Source: Ktedonobacter racemifer DSM 44963 (lineage in GTDB: Bacteria; Chloroflexota; Ktedonobacteria; Ktedonobacterales; Ktedonobacteraceae). From it: a stretch of DNA of 64,000 nucleotides. The stretch covers positions 3,757,481 to 3,821,480 of the forward strand of contig NZ_ADVG01000001.1 in the NCBI RefSeq assembly GCF_000178855.1, written 5' to 3'. Positions 8,758 through 17,405 of the stretch are shown here, in pieces; the first letter of the stretch is position 1; each line of letters opens with the position of its first letter. Position numbers and translations under genes: made by a program. Under the pieces are notes generated by a model, which searched no databases, was not told the DNA's origin, and saw only the letters and a program-made list of their open reading frames with translations.

Positions 8758-8889
8758 TCTGGCTCTTTTCTTTCCATATACATTCGCATATTGCTTCAAA
8801 AGAGGGCGCTTCCTAACCGTTTTTCATGGTACATTTTACAGGAAGATAGGATCTGCCTGTTTGTGGTGCAGAGTCCGTCCATGAATACA

Positions 8890-8906
8890 AAGGAGATACA
8901 TACTAG
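8890..8906 (+). repeat. 17-base leader motif, copy 2
   Basis: AAGGAGATACATACTAG, identical to 6045-6061, ends nine bases before the ATG of the DinB-family gene. Confidence 0.6.
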
Positions 8907-8915
8907 CAACATAAT

Positions 8916-9422
8916 ATGTCGACTACTCCCTCAACACTCGCTAGCGCCGTTGTCGCGGGCTGGAAAGAGTATCAGGAGCAACTTATCGTGACCCTCCGGA
9001 CTCTGGCTCCTGAGCAACTTGCCATTCGTGCCGGGTCTGATTTGCGCCCGGTCGGTGAAATTGCCGCTCATATCGTCGAAGGGCGAGTGAGCTGGCTTTT
9101 CAGCGTCCTGAAAGAAGGGGATGCGGAAATCGCTAGCCTGGCGGAATGGGAAGCAGGAACAACGCGCTCCGTTGCGGAATATACGCGTGCACTTGAAGCG
9201 ACCTGGAAGCTGGTCGAGGATGTTCTGGCCTGCTGGACGCCCGAGGAGTTGGCCGAGTCTATTATACTTCCCTGGATTGGCCCCAAATATCCTATCACAC
9301 GCGCGTGGGTTATCTGGCACATACTTGAGCACGACCTGCATCACGGAGGCGAGATCTCACATTCGCTAGGCTCCCATGGCCTGGCAATTGAGCTTCCACC
9401 TCCCCCACCGAAGGATTTATAG
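8916..9422 (+). CDS. DinB-family protein
   Basis: 168 residues forming a predicted four-helix bundle. Metal-binding histidines fit the DinB/YfiT pattern: AAHIVEG near residue 49 and the C-terminal HILEHDLHHGGE. Family members include metal-dependent thiol transferases as well as proteins of unknown activity, so the reaction here is open. The start at 8916 is the only ATG in a suitable place, though the AAGGAG upstream is far away. A terminator follows three bases after the stop. Confidence 0.8.
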   Translation: MSTTPSTLASAVVAGWKEYQEQLIVTLRTLAPEQLAIRAGSDLRPVGEIAAHIVEGRVSWLFSVLKEGDAEIASLAEWEAGTTRSVAEYTRALEATWKLVEDVLACWTPEELAESIILPWIGPKYPITRAWVIWHILEHDLHHGGEISHSLGSHGLAIELPPPPPKDL

Positions 9423-9424
9423 TA

Positions 9425-9456
9425 GAGAAGCGGCTTCCTCTGGGAGGCCGCTTCTC
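9425..9456 (+). terminator. Intrinsic terminator after the DinB gene
   Basis: Arms GAGAAGCGGC (9425-9434) and GCCGCTTCTC (9447-9456) pair, starting three bases after the stop codon. The T-run is short. Confidence 0.6.
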
Positions 9457-9578
9457 ATATTACGGTATGTTCTATCAAAGCAATCGTTCTTCCTATGGCA
9501 GTTGCGTGTGCCGCCCCTTGTCCGTTTGTACATAGAGCGGCTAAGGTCAGAAGTACGGATAGCTTTAGAGGATTTTCG

Positions 9579-11093
9579 ATGCAGGCACAGAAAGCGTTAG
9601 AACCACGTACGATACCATTCTGGAAACATATTCTTCAGTATATTGGTTATCTTCTAGAGGGGAAACAGGCAAATCATAAGCAGAACACCATTGCCGCACT
9701 GGATGGGGTACGCGCGATTGCCTGCCTTAGCGTGGTGACCTTTCACATTACGCTTCTCAGCACGACTGCTCTGCATGCCTGGACTGGTCTGCAATTTTTC
9801 CCCCTCTTCTCAGCAGTAGCGTATGCTGGAGATACAGGCATCAATCTCTTCTTTGTGCTCTCTGGGTTCCTACTCTTTCTGCCCTATGCTAGCGCAATTC
9901 TGTATGGCAAAATCTGGCCATCGTGGCGACGCTTCTATCTCAGACGCGTCTTTCGCATTCTCCCGGCGTACTATGCATCTCTACTCCTGATGATTTGCCT
10001 ATACAGTCCAAAATTTCTTAGTTGGGAGCGCTGGCCAGATTGGTTGGCCTTCTTGACGCTATTCCTCGATTCATCGCCAACCACTTATAAGCAGGTAAGT
10101 GGGCCGCTCTGGACCCTGGCGGTTGAGTGGCAGTTCTACCTTATCCTTCCTCTGCTGGCACTAGGGATCGCCTTTGTGGTTGAGCGACTTGCACAGCGCG
10201 CGCCAGAGGCTGGCACTCGTCTGAAACTCATTATTGGCTGTCTCTTGCTACTTGCAATCTGGGGTGTGTTTTCGCGCTGGCTGGGCCTGTTCCTGGTATC
10301 CAATCCACAACCCATGTCCTCGCCCTGGTATTGGCCTATTGGCTTCTTTCTCTTCTTTGGCTATGGAACGACCATACCAGGTCTGCATGGCAAATTCCTT
10401 GAGAATTTCGCACTCGGGATGCTGGTCAGTACACTGTATATCTACACACAGAGGAAGAACAAGCGCGCAGAGACAGATAGCACAAACGGGCTAGGAAAAC
10501 GCTTGCGCCACCTCAGTCCCTATCTCTTTATAGCTAGCCTGCTCTGGTTGCTATTGTTGTTTGCATGGAAGTATGCACAGAGCCGGGGCTTTGCCAGCGC
10601 CTTGCCCTTGATCTCTTACTGGTACTTCCCTCACATCTACTATGATATCTTCGCGGAGCTGGGATATGGCATTGGCTATAGCTTACTACTCCTGGCAGTG
10701 CTCTTTAGTGGTGTCCGCCTGAAACGCATATTTGAGTGGAAACCACTGCGCTGGATTGGTTTGCTTTCATATGGTCTCTACATGCTACATCTGAACTTTT
10801 TCGCCCTATGCACAGCCTTCCTCCAACAGCATCCAGAGTGGCCTGCCTTGCTGCGATATAGCACTTACTGGGGCTGGTTTGCCATCTTTATTATCCCCTG
10901 TGCCTTCCTACTCTTCGTCGCCGTTGAGCGCCCTTTTATTCAGCTTGGGACGCGTCTGACTACGCCAGCTACAAAGCACGAGGCTCCTGCCGACAAGGAG
11001 CCCCTGGTAAACCAATCTAACCAATCTACGCCGACACTAACGGCGAGTGAGGATGAACTTAGCGCTCCTGGTAAAGCACATAGCCATCAATAA
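9579..11093 (+). CDS. Acyltransferase 3 family membrane protein
   Basis: 504 residues from ATG 9579; an upstream in-frame ATG at 9495 would add 28 residues lacking family character. The family signature is clear: ALDGVRAIACLSVVTFH near residue 37, then DTGINLFFVLSGFLLFLPY and RRFYLRRVFRILPAYY, with about ten membrane segments after that. These enzymes transfer acyl groups to sugars or cell-surface polymers. The C-terminal tail is hydrophilic and rich in Thr, Ala and Gln. The last 35 bases overlap the end of the convergent glycosyltransferase gene. Confidence 0.87.
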   Translation: MQAQKALEPRTIPFWKHILQYIGYLLEGKQANHKQNTIAALDGVRAIACLSVVTFHITLLSTTALHAWTGLQFFPLFSAVAYAGDTGINLFFVLSGFLLFLPYASAILYGKIWPSWRRFYLRRVFRILPAYYASLLLMICLYSPKFLSWERWPDWLAFLTLFLDSSPTTYKQVSGPLWTLAVEWQFYLILPLLALGIAFVVERLAQRAPEAGTRLKLIIGCLLLLAIWGVFSRWLGLFLVSNPQPMSSPWYWPIGFFLFFGYGTTIPGLHGKFLENFALGMLVSTLYIYTQRKNKRAETDSTNGLGKRLRHLSPYLFIASLLWLLLLFAWKYAQSRGFASALPLISYWYFPHIYYDIFAELGYGIGYSLLLLAVLFSGVRLKRIFEWKPLRWIGLLSYGLYMLHLNFFALCTAFLQQHPEWPALLRYSTYWGWFAIFIIPCAFLLFVAVERPFIQLGTRLTTPATKHEAPADKEPLVNQSNQSTPTLTASEDELSAPGKAHSHQ

Positions 11094-12780
11094 CAAGCAC
11101 CTGGTAGGTAAGTCCGCTACTTTGTGCGCGTGCATCAACGGCGGGCAAATGATATGTTCCCCCCTGTTTCACCACAAATGCGCTATCAGCGGGAAAGATA
11201 TAAGCAGCTTTGGCGTCTGCGTCGATCAGGTCATAGTAGCGATGATAGCGATTATGGTCGTCTTTTAACTGGCTATTGATGCTAGCACAGATAACACGCT
11301 CATTGCTAAGAAAGGTGAGCTTATTACAGGTCCAATAATCGCTGTAGATATGTGTGACATGACGACTGGTAAGCGCATTAATCAGGATCATATCGCGTTC
11401 GTTGCTTGCGTGTACTGCGGGAACCTGGGTATAGGCATCCACGCCACCAACCATGAGTAGCACCCCCATCAGGGTTAGCAGCGCCACACAGATTATACGC
11501 CGCGCCTGAACCAGTCTGTTCATGCGTGCGCGGACAGAGATAAAGCCCTGCCAGAGCGGCCAGAAGATCGCAGGCGTCACGGCCAGGAAACCAATCAAGT
11601 AACGTGCATGAATACCAGGCCAATCCAGCGGCGCGCTACTAAAGGCATAGAGGTAGAAGGTAAGCAATGCGCTAAACAGCAATGCCAGGTGAATACCCTG
11701 GCGGTACAGCCAGCGCCGCGACTCCCATTGAGCCTCTATTAGTTCCGCATCACGATTGATACGCCACTCTCGCCAGGCGCTCCACAATCCCCAGAGTGCC
11801 AGAAGAAGCGCGATGATCAATAACAATATGTAGCTATATCCCCAGAGCGAGCGCGTCAGGGCACATGGGAGAGCGTAAGAGGTTGTTGGGCCAAAGATAG
11901 ACAATTCATTGGCCTGACAGAAGGGTTCCCCCGTCATCATCGGCACACTGATGGAGGCCGAGTTTTGCAGAGCCAGGAGGATATGAGCCATATCCTGGCC
12001 CCCTTTGCTCCGCAAGCCACTCAAGACCGAGAGCGAATCCTTGCCTGGCTGAGCATACAGGTTATAGTAGAGCAAGGGAAACATACCCACCAGCAGGCCA
12101 ATGAGTGCTGCCAGCGGGGTAATCAGTTGCAGCAGTTCGCGCCAGCAGAAGACCACGAGGAGCAAGCCCGTCATCAAGACGAAGGGAGCACTAAGCATAT
12201 CATCCCAGAGGCTCGTGCCCGCGATTAACCCCCAGGCCAGGTAAACGACAATGCGCCAGCGACACTCAAGCGAGCGCTGGTATGGGCGATAAGTCATGAC
12301 CAGCCAGCTCGCCAGCAGAAAGAGCAATGAGCCAAAGAGCAGCGTCTCAGTATAGCCGCCAATGGCCGTCAATTCCCGTGCCATGATAAATGAAGAGCCA
12401 GTTCCCAGCAAAAAGAGGCAGAATAAAGCCCAACCCCTACTGTAAACAAGGCGTGTCAAGAGATACATGCTGAGCAAAAAGAGAGTAAAGATCAGCAGCA
12501 AACCGAAACGCAGCATAAAAAGCGAGGGGCCAAAGAGGCGAAAGAGCAAAGCCGCAACATAGGCCTGGTGTGGCCCCATGTAATACTGGCCATAATAAAA
12601 AGTGGGATGCTCACCGTTAAACGCGATGTGCAAGCCCATCAAACCAATCGTACCCTCATCACTGTTTGTCGTCGGCCATCCCTGGCTGATTAAACCCAGG
12701 CGTATCACAAATGCTAGCACCAACAATCCCACAAACAATAATTCATGGGTGCCAATTCTTATGCTTTTCAAAAATTTCAT
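11059..12780 (-). CDS. Membrane glycosyltransferase (GT39/ArnT-like, PMT superfamily)
   Basis: 573 residues from the ATG at 12780. A longer frame reaching 13005 would start inside a repeat hairpin and is rejected. An early loop has NSDEGTIGLMGL, matching the acidic first-loop motif of polyprenyl-phosphate-dependent glycosyltransferases, then YYGQYYMGPHQAYVAALLFR. About ten to eleven membrane segments follow and a C-terminal soluble domain closes the protein. It probably moves a sugar from a lipid carrier to an acceptor outside the membrane; donor and acceptor cannot be told. It shares 35 bases of tail overlap with the acyltransferase. Confidence 0.78.
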   Translation of the reverse strand: MKFLKSIRIGTHELLFVGLLVLAFVIRLGLISQGWPTTNSDEGTIGLMGLHIAFNGEHPTFYYGQYYMGPHQAYVAALLFRLFGPSLFMLRFGLLLIFTLFLLSMYLLTRLVYSRGWALFCLFLLGTGSSFIMARELTAIGGYTETLLFGSLLFLLASWLVMTYRPYQRSLECRWRIVVYLAWGLIAGTSLWDDMLSAPFVLMTGLLLVVFCWRELLQLITPLAALIGLLVGMFPLLYYNLYAQPGKDSLSVLSGLRSKGGQDMAHILLALQNSASISVPMMTGEPFCQANELSIFGPTTSYALPCALTRSLWGYSYILLLIIALLLALWGLWSAWREWRINRDAELIEAQWESRRWLYRQGIHLALLFSALLTFYLYAFSSAPLDWPGIHARYLIGFLAVTPAIFWPLWQGFISVRARMNRLVQARRIICVALLTLMGVLLMVGGVDAYTQVPAVHASNERDMILINALTSRHVTHIYSDYWTCNKLTFLSNERVICASINSQLKDDHNRYHRYYDLIDADAKAAYIFPADSAFVVKQGGTYHLPAVDARAQSSGLTYQVLVIDGYVLYQER

Positions 12781-12829
12781 ACGGATAACACCACAAGGCT
12801 TACTAATACCACATACTATATACTTTCGG

Positions 12830-12904
12830 GTAAGGAGTGCGGGTGGAAAATGGCAAGCCATTTTCCACCCACACTCCTTACTTAAGCGAGCACCGCAGGC
12901 GCGA
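12830..12904. repeat. Border-plus-hairpin repeat, copy A
   Basis: A 25-bp stem with one mismatch (12830-12854 with 12857-12881) has only AA between the arms. The 5' arm is G-rich (GTAAGGAGTGCGGGTGG). The border GCGAGCACCGCAGGCGCGA follows at 12886-12904, the reverse complement of the left-side borders seen at 36405, 50920 and 59216. It lies between the response regulator and the glycosyltransferase. Confidence 0.75.
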
Positions 12905-12934
12905 GAAGTCAGATTCCCACAAGTGCATAGCAGA

Positions 12935-13312
12935 CTACATACGCATAAATGGCTCAACGATGCGCAAAACATCATCAACGGAGAAGGGTTTGGGCATCGT
13001 CGCATCCACTTGCAAGGGAGTGGTATCTAAGAGGTTGTCCAGGGCGGACATTAGGACGATGGCGTGACGCATGCGTATATCTGGCTTGCGCGCCAGTTCC
13101 AGGCATACCTCACGTCCATCCATAATGGGCATGAGCATATCAAGAAATACGAGATAAGCATGTCCCTGAAGCATCTTCTCCAGGGCCTCACGCCCATTGC
13201 GCGCAATTACAATAGGATAGCCTTCAAAACTGAGAATATCCACCATCATATCGCGAATAATAGGGTCGTCGTCTACAATCAGGATCTCCTGCGGCTTCTT
13301 CTGCACCTGCAT
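12935..13312 (-). CDS. Single-domain response regulator
   Basis: 125 residues forming one CheY-like receiver: the acidic pocket VDDD near residue 15, the phospho-acceptor in VFLDMLMPIMDG, and the conserved lysine in MPKPFS. There is no output domain. The ATG lies one base after the stop of the histidine kinase, with GCAGGAGA inside the kinase's last codons as ribosome binding site, so the two are translationally coupled and almost certainly cognate. Confidence 0.9.
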   Translation of the reverse strand: MQVQKKPQEILIVDDDPIIRDMMVDILSFEGYPIVIARNGREALEKMLQGHAYLVFLDMLMPIMDGREVCLELARKPDIRMRHAIVLMSALDNLLDTTPLQVDATMPKPFSVDDVLRIVEPFMRM

Positions 13313-13313
13313 G

Positions 13314-15989
13314 CTATTCTCCTGCTTCGGCTGGCGGCTCTACCTGTAGTAGATAAAAAGCGAAAACAGAACCTTCATTGAGTCCACTACTCTCCAACCA
13401 GAGCTTGCCCCCCATGGCCTCAACATAACGCTGGGAGATATACAAGCCTAAGCCAGAACCGCGCACTGGGGTCGTCAACGAGCGTGGCGCACGCACAAAT
13501 TTATCAAAAATGCGCTGCTGATCTTCTGGCAAGATGCCTTCTCCCTGGTCATGCACCTGGATGACGATGACAGGAGCGTTCCCTTGCTCGACAATGGTCA
13601 TATGGTCAATTGAACCCTCAGGAAGCTTCTCCGCGACATGTGAGAGAATATCTTCTTCCGCTGTTACGACAATCTCACTCTTCGCTGGCGAGTACTTTGA
13701 CGCATTATCCAGGAGATTTTGGACTACCTGGCGCAGATGGACCGCATCAGCCCTGACCCACAGACGCTCATCAATAGGGAGCTTAATGCGTTGTTCAATG
13801 CTCAAGAGCAGCGTGCTCGCCGCCATCTCAGCCACGGAGCGCACCTGCACCACCTCACTCTTCAGCTCGAGCTTCTTATCAACCGCGCCCATCTTCGCCG
13901 CCTCGGTCATATTCTCGACCAGGTCGTGCAATTGCTGCGCGGCGGTACTGATCTTGGTCGCGAAGCGTAGAATATCCGAAGGACCAATGCGTGAACTCTG
14001 ACGCTTGAGCAGGCTAGAATACCCAATGATAGCACTCATCGGGGTCCGCAGTTCATGCGAGGCCGTGACCAGAAATTCGTCCTTCAGCTTATCCATGCGC
14101 TGTAGCTCGGCATAGGCCTCTTCGCGCTCAGAGAACAACTGGGCATTGCGAATGGCGCTCGCGGCCTGAGCACAGATCGCCAGCAACATTCCAACATCCT
14201 TCGGCTTAAAGGTTCGCCCCTCTTTGGGCAACGAGACTGAGAGTAAGCCGATAAAGTCCTCCTGGTAGAACATAGGGATCATCAGGAGCTGTTGCGCCGG
14301 GATGGCGTGCAGGAAGAAGATGCCCCCTTCGTTACTATGCTGGGCCAGTTCTTCAATACGCTCTGAGTTGAGATAGAAGAAAGCCTCATCGCGTATCTGT
14401 GGCTCCAGAAAGGTCTCCCGGAAGGGGAGGCGTATCATACGTGTCAAGGCCTCATGCTCTTCCTTATTGTGCGGCGGCTCAATGGCGGGCCGCCCACTTC
14501 CATCGTCAAGCAGACTAACACTCGGTCGGCCATACATGGCCTCGGCGACCAGTTCTTCATGCGTGGGTGAGAGCTGGAAGAAGACGCATAACTCGACATC
14601 GACCAGGCTCGCGACCTTCTCCACAAAGCCATTCAAGAGTTCGTTGATATCCAGCACCGAGGTAATGGTCTGCAAGGTACTATTAATGGCAGCCAGCTGT
14701 GCCTCACGCTGCTTGGCATCGCGCAAGAGGTGCCGATCTCGCTCATAGAGCTTGGCATTCTCGATGCTCACAGTCACGATCTGAATCATGGTCTCCAGGA
14801 CCTGAACTTCCTGCGAAGGGTAGGCACCCGTCCGGGGACTCGCCAGGCTTAAAGAACCCGTGACGCGATTAAACATCTTCATCGGGAGAAAGACGAAAGA
14901 TTCGGCCTGGCTATGATCGCCCCAGGCTCCCCGCAAGAGCTCGCCATAGCGCTCAACCAGGGCTGGCTCTTGCGCGGGCGAGAATTGCAGGCTCTCCTTC
15001 TGTACCTGGGCGACATCCCACCATATAGGGCGCGCCTCTTTGGTCGAGACCGTAGGATTTGTCAGCAGATCTTCGCACCGCTGTCCATTCTCAATGGCAA
15101 AGACATCATAGAGGCAGACGGTATCGCGATCATAGAGAGTCAACTGGAGCGACGAGACATCTACCATCTGCGAGGCAAAGCGATATATATCTTCAATAAG
15201 ATCATAGAGCTTAACATTCGTGGGGAAAGCGGTACTGATATCCTGCAAGCGCTGCAAGTACTCACCAGTCCGCCTCTGCGCGCGCTGCAAACGGTCATTC
15301 TGGAGATACAACGCTACACGTTCAGCATATTGCAGCGCTTCATGGCGCTGGCGTGGCTGAAAGACCGCGCCGCCAGTGTGTACTAGCTGGTAGAGCACGA
15401 TGATCCCCAGCGTCTGCGGCTGTAAATTCTGACTCTCAGGAAGCTCAATAGTGTTCACTTCCTGTACGGGCACGACAAGGTAGGCGCTGGGCGTTACATC
15501 TACCTGGGGAGTGCGACCATAGCTGCGATGAAAGATCGAGAGGTACTCATCATGAGCCATGAGGAAGGCTTCATTGCGCTGCCACACCCGTCCAATAGCA
15601 TCCTGCCCTCGTGTATAACACTCGCCTACGGCAAAAAGCTCGCTCTGTTGAGGCGTGACATCTTCTACCTCGGGAAGATCAAACTCCTCACCCCGATGCA
15701 ACTCCTCGGATTCATCACGCTGAAGCTGGAGCGTCACACGCCGTCTGGGAACGCGCATATTGGCCACACCAGGCTCCAGTAGCTGGCCCGAAGCCAGGGA
15801 TGCGACGTTGCGCACACGTATATGACATGTAATGCACATCTGGTTCTCGCTCTCGTCATACAGGGCGATGCAAGCTCCATGCGCATTAAACTGCACCATC
15901 ATCTGCTGCAACAGTTTTCGTATGAGGGATGCAGAATAGGTCGTTTCACTATGAAATTCGGAGTTTCCCCAGGTCGAGGCTGAAGCCAT
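13314..15989 (-). CDS. Soluble GAF-domain sensor histidine kinase
   Basis: 891 residues without membrane segments. Three GAF-like regions lie at about residues 10-215, 235-410 and 440-620. A short coil leads to the kinase core: the phosphorylated H645 in SHELRTPMSAIIGYSS, the N box QNLLDNASKYSP, then DQGEGI, FDKFVR and GSGLGLYISQRYVEAMGG. GAF domains commonly bind small molecules or chromophores in the cytoplasm; the ligand here is unknown. It is co-transcribed with the single-domain regulator and so probably works through phosphotransfer or protein contact rather than direct DNA binding. Confidence 0.9.
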   Translation of the reverse strand: MASASTWGNSEFHSETTYSASLIRKLLQQMMVQFNAHGACIALYDESENQMCITCHIRVRNVASLASGQLLEPGVANMRVPRRRVTLQLQRDESEELHRGEEFDLPEVEDVTPQQSELFAVGECYTRGQDAIGRVWQRNEAFLMAHDEYLSIFHRSYGRTPQVDVTPSAYLVVPVQEVNTIELPESQNLQPQTLGIIVLYQLVHTGGAVFQPRQRHEALQYAERVALYLQNDRLQRAQRRTGEYLQRLQDISTAFPTNVKLYDLIEDIYRFASQMVDVSSLQLTLYDRDTVCLYDVFAIENGQRCEDLLTNPTVSTKEARPIWWDVAQVQKESLQFSPAQEPALVERYGELLRGAWGDHSQAESFVFLPMKMFNRVTGSLSLASPRTGAYPSQEVQVLETMIQIVTVSIENAKLYERDRHLLRDAKQREAQLAAINSTLQTITSVLDINELLNGFVEKVASLVDVELCVFFQLSPTHEELVAEAMYGRPSVSLLDDGSGRPAIEPPHNKEEHEALTRMIRLPFRETFLEPQIRDEAFFYLNSERIEELAQHSNEGGIFFLHAIPAQQLLMIPMFYQEDFIGLLSVSLPKEGRTFKPKDVGMLLAICAQAASAIRNAQLFSEREEAYAELQRMDKLKDEFLVTASHELRTPMSAIIGYSSLLKRQSSRIGPSDILRFATKISTAAQQLHDLVENMTEAAKMGAVDKKLELKSEVVQVRSVAEMAASTLLLSIEQRIKLPIDERLWVRADAVHLRQVVQNLLDNASKYSPAKSEIVVTAEEDILSHVAEKLPEGSIDHMTIVEQGNAPVIVIQVHDQGEGILPEDQQRIFDKFVRAPRSLTTPVRGSGLGLYISQRYVEAMGGKLWLESSGLNEGSVFAFYLLQVEPPAEAGE

Positions 15990-16236
15990 TACTTTCCCCT
16001 CGGTTCCTCTCTAAACCGCTAGCTGTTTAGTCTTTCGTGTGGAAATGGCGACTATACTACCAAAATAAACGCTACTATCCGTCTTTGCGTAGCATATCAT
16101 ACCACCTTGGGGGATTCAACGCCATCAGTATTAGCATATCATCACACATATATCCCTCCCCATATCTATTATTCTATCTCTGATCTAACAGGTAAGAGAT
16201 ATACAAGCCAACTTAAACCCTACAATTGCTCCATCG
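15990..16236. other. Upstream region of the histidine kinase
   Basis: AT-rich with no gene. It should contain the promoter of the kinase/regulator operon on the minus strand. With the repeat and hairpin to the right, the gene-free stretch reaches 16470. Confidence 0.4.
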
Positions 16237-16318
16237 GGTAAGGGGATGTGGTGGCTGAGTTGGCTCCGCCAACTCAGCCACCACATCCCCTTACCGGCGA
16301 GCTACGCAGTGGCGAGAA
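16237..16318. repeat. Border-plus-hairpin repeat, copy B
   Basis: A perfect 28-bp stem (16237-16264 with 16268-16295) has a 3-base loop, TCC. The 5' arm starts GGTAAGGGGATGTGGTGG. The border GGCGAGCTACGCAGTGGCGA follows at 16296-16315, a diverged relative of the copy at 12886. Confidence 0.8.
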
Positions 16319-16409
16319 ATCGCGTCGACACGATCGAGCAGGCATTATGCAGAGAGAAGATGAGTTTACTCACCCGCTTGTTGACCTATCCGATCAAGTT
16401 CTTGTATAG

Positions 16410-16448
16410 ACAAACAAGAGGCAAGCTGAGAGCTTGCCTCTTGTTTGT
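16410..16448. terminator. Hairpin after the LysM-CHAP gene
   Basis: A perfect 18-bp stem (16410-16427 with 16431-16448) with a GAG loop lies 23 bases beyond the stop of the minus-strand gene at 16471. It probably ends that transcript, although the T-run is poor. Confidence 0.55.
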
Positions 16449-16470
16449 TGTGTTTGCTAGAACGGACTGA

Positions 16471-17217
16471 TTAGTAGACGAAGGCGATGCCCGCGCCAGG
16501 GGTGATGGTGGTGTAGGCCACCGAATAGGGGTTGGCACCCCAGTTCATATTGCTGGCAGTGACAGTACCATCGGCGTTGATGTTCTCAACGATGGCTACG
16601 TGACCCAGGCCGCCCGCGCCCTGTACCCATGGCTGCATGACCATAATCGCACCCTTTACAGGGGTGTAGGAGACGCGCCAGCCGAATTGATTAGCTCGGT
16701 CAACCCACTGGTAGGCGTTCGCATTGGTGTACCATGGTACATAGATACCATGAAGCTGATGGTAGCGCTCAGTCGCCCACCATGTGCACTGAGGATAGGC
16801 AAAATAGTTGCCAGTTCCCTTACTCAAAGGAGCTGTGTAACCTGTGGTGCTGGTCTGAACCGTTGTGGTTGAGCCATTATCCGAGGTCGTGGTTGTGGAC
16901 CCGTTTTTGGGAACACAAATATGCTGGTTGACATAAATTACATTTGGATTTGTCAATTTGTTGTAGTCAGCAAGTTTGCTAAAGCTGGTGCCATACTGAC
17001 TCGCAATCTGAGTGAGGGTGTCACCCGATTTGACAATGTACGTCTGGTCATTGCTTCCACAGTAGGAAGCAGCGAACGCGCTAGATATAGAGCCGATGAA
17101 GCCCGTCGTAAGCAGCGCTATCGCAAGTACGGTCAGGACGACAACATGTCCTGCAAGGATACCTGTTGTCCGGTGCTGTTTACAGTATTGCCAAGCCTTT
17201 TGGTAATACTTCTGCAT
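16471..17217 (-). CDS. Secreted LysM-CHAP cell wall hydrolase
   Basis: 248 residues. A signal anchor lies at about residues 19-48 (GHVVVLTVLAIALLTTGF ... AFAA). A LysM domain follows (YIVKSGDTLTQIASQYGTS, about 58-102), binding glycan strands. After a Ser/Thr linker comes a CHAP domain (about 135-248) with the catalytic cysteine in YPQCTWWATER and the histidine in GLGHVAIVE. CHAP domains cleave peptidoglycan peptides. The 5' leader on the minus strand carries two small adjacent hairpins (17251-17269 and 17270-17286) that may influence expression. Confidence 0.9.
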   Translation of the reverse strand: MQKYYQKAWQYCKQHRTTGILAGHVVVLTVLAIALLTTGFIGSISSAFAASYCGSNDQTYIVKSGDTLTQIASQYGTSFSKLADYNKLTNPNVIYVNQHICVPKNGSTTTTSDNGSTTTVQTSTTGYTAPLSKGTGNYFAYPQCTWWATERYHQLHGIYVPWYTNANAYQWVDRANQFGWRVSYTPVKGAIMVMQPWVQGAGGLGHVAIVENINADGTVTASNMNWGANPYSVAYTTITPGAGIAFVY

Positions 17218-17405
17218 GTGCGTTTGCCTCCATATACTACATTGCTAATGCGCGGGCCCGTCACCCGCGAGCACCATATTGGTGCTTACAGTCAATGTGC
17301 TGTTCATTGATGTGTATATTAGCATATGCATATCCTGGCACAGCTTGAAACACTGTGAAGCATAGGACAAAAGGACTATACAAACCAAAACGCCTTAACC
17401 CCGCT

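Noticed and set aside
12781..13005. N-terminal extension of the glycosyltransferase
   Set aside because: It would overlap the response regulator gene and the hairpin repeat.
17218..17300. Known c-di-AMP riboswitch before the LysM-CHAP gene
   Set aside because: The leader is too short and lacks the conserved segments of that class.
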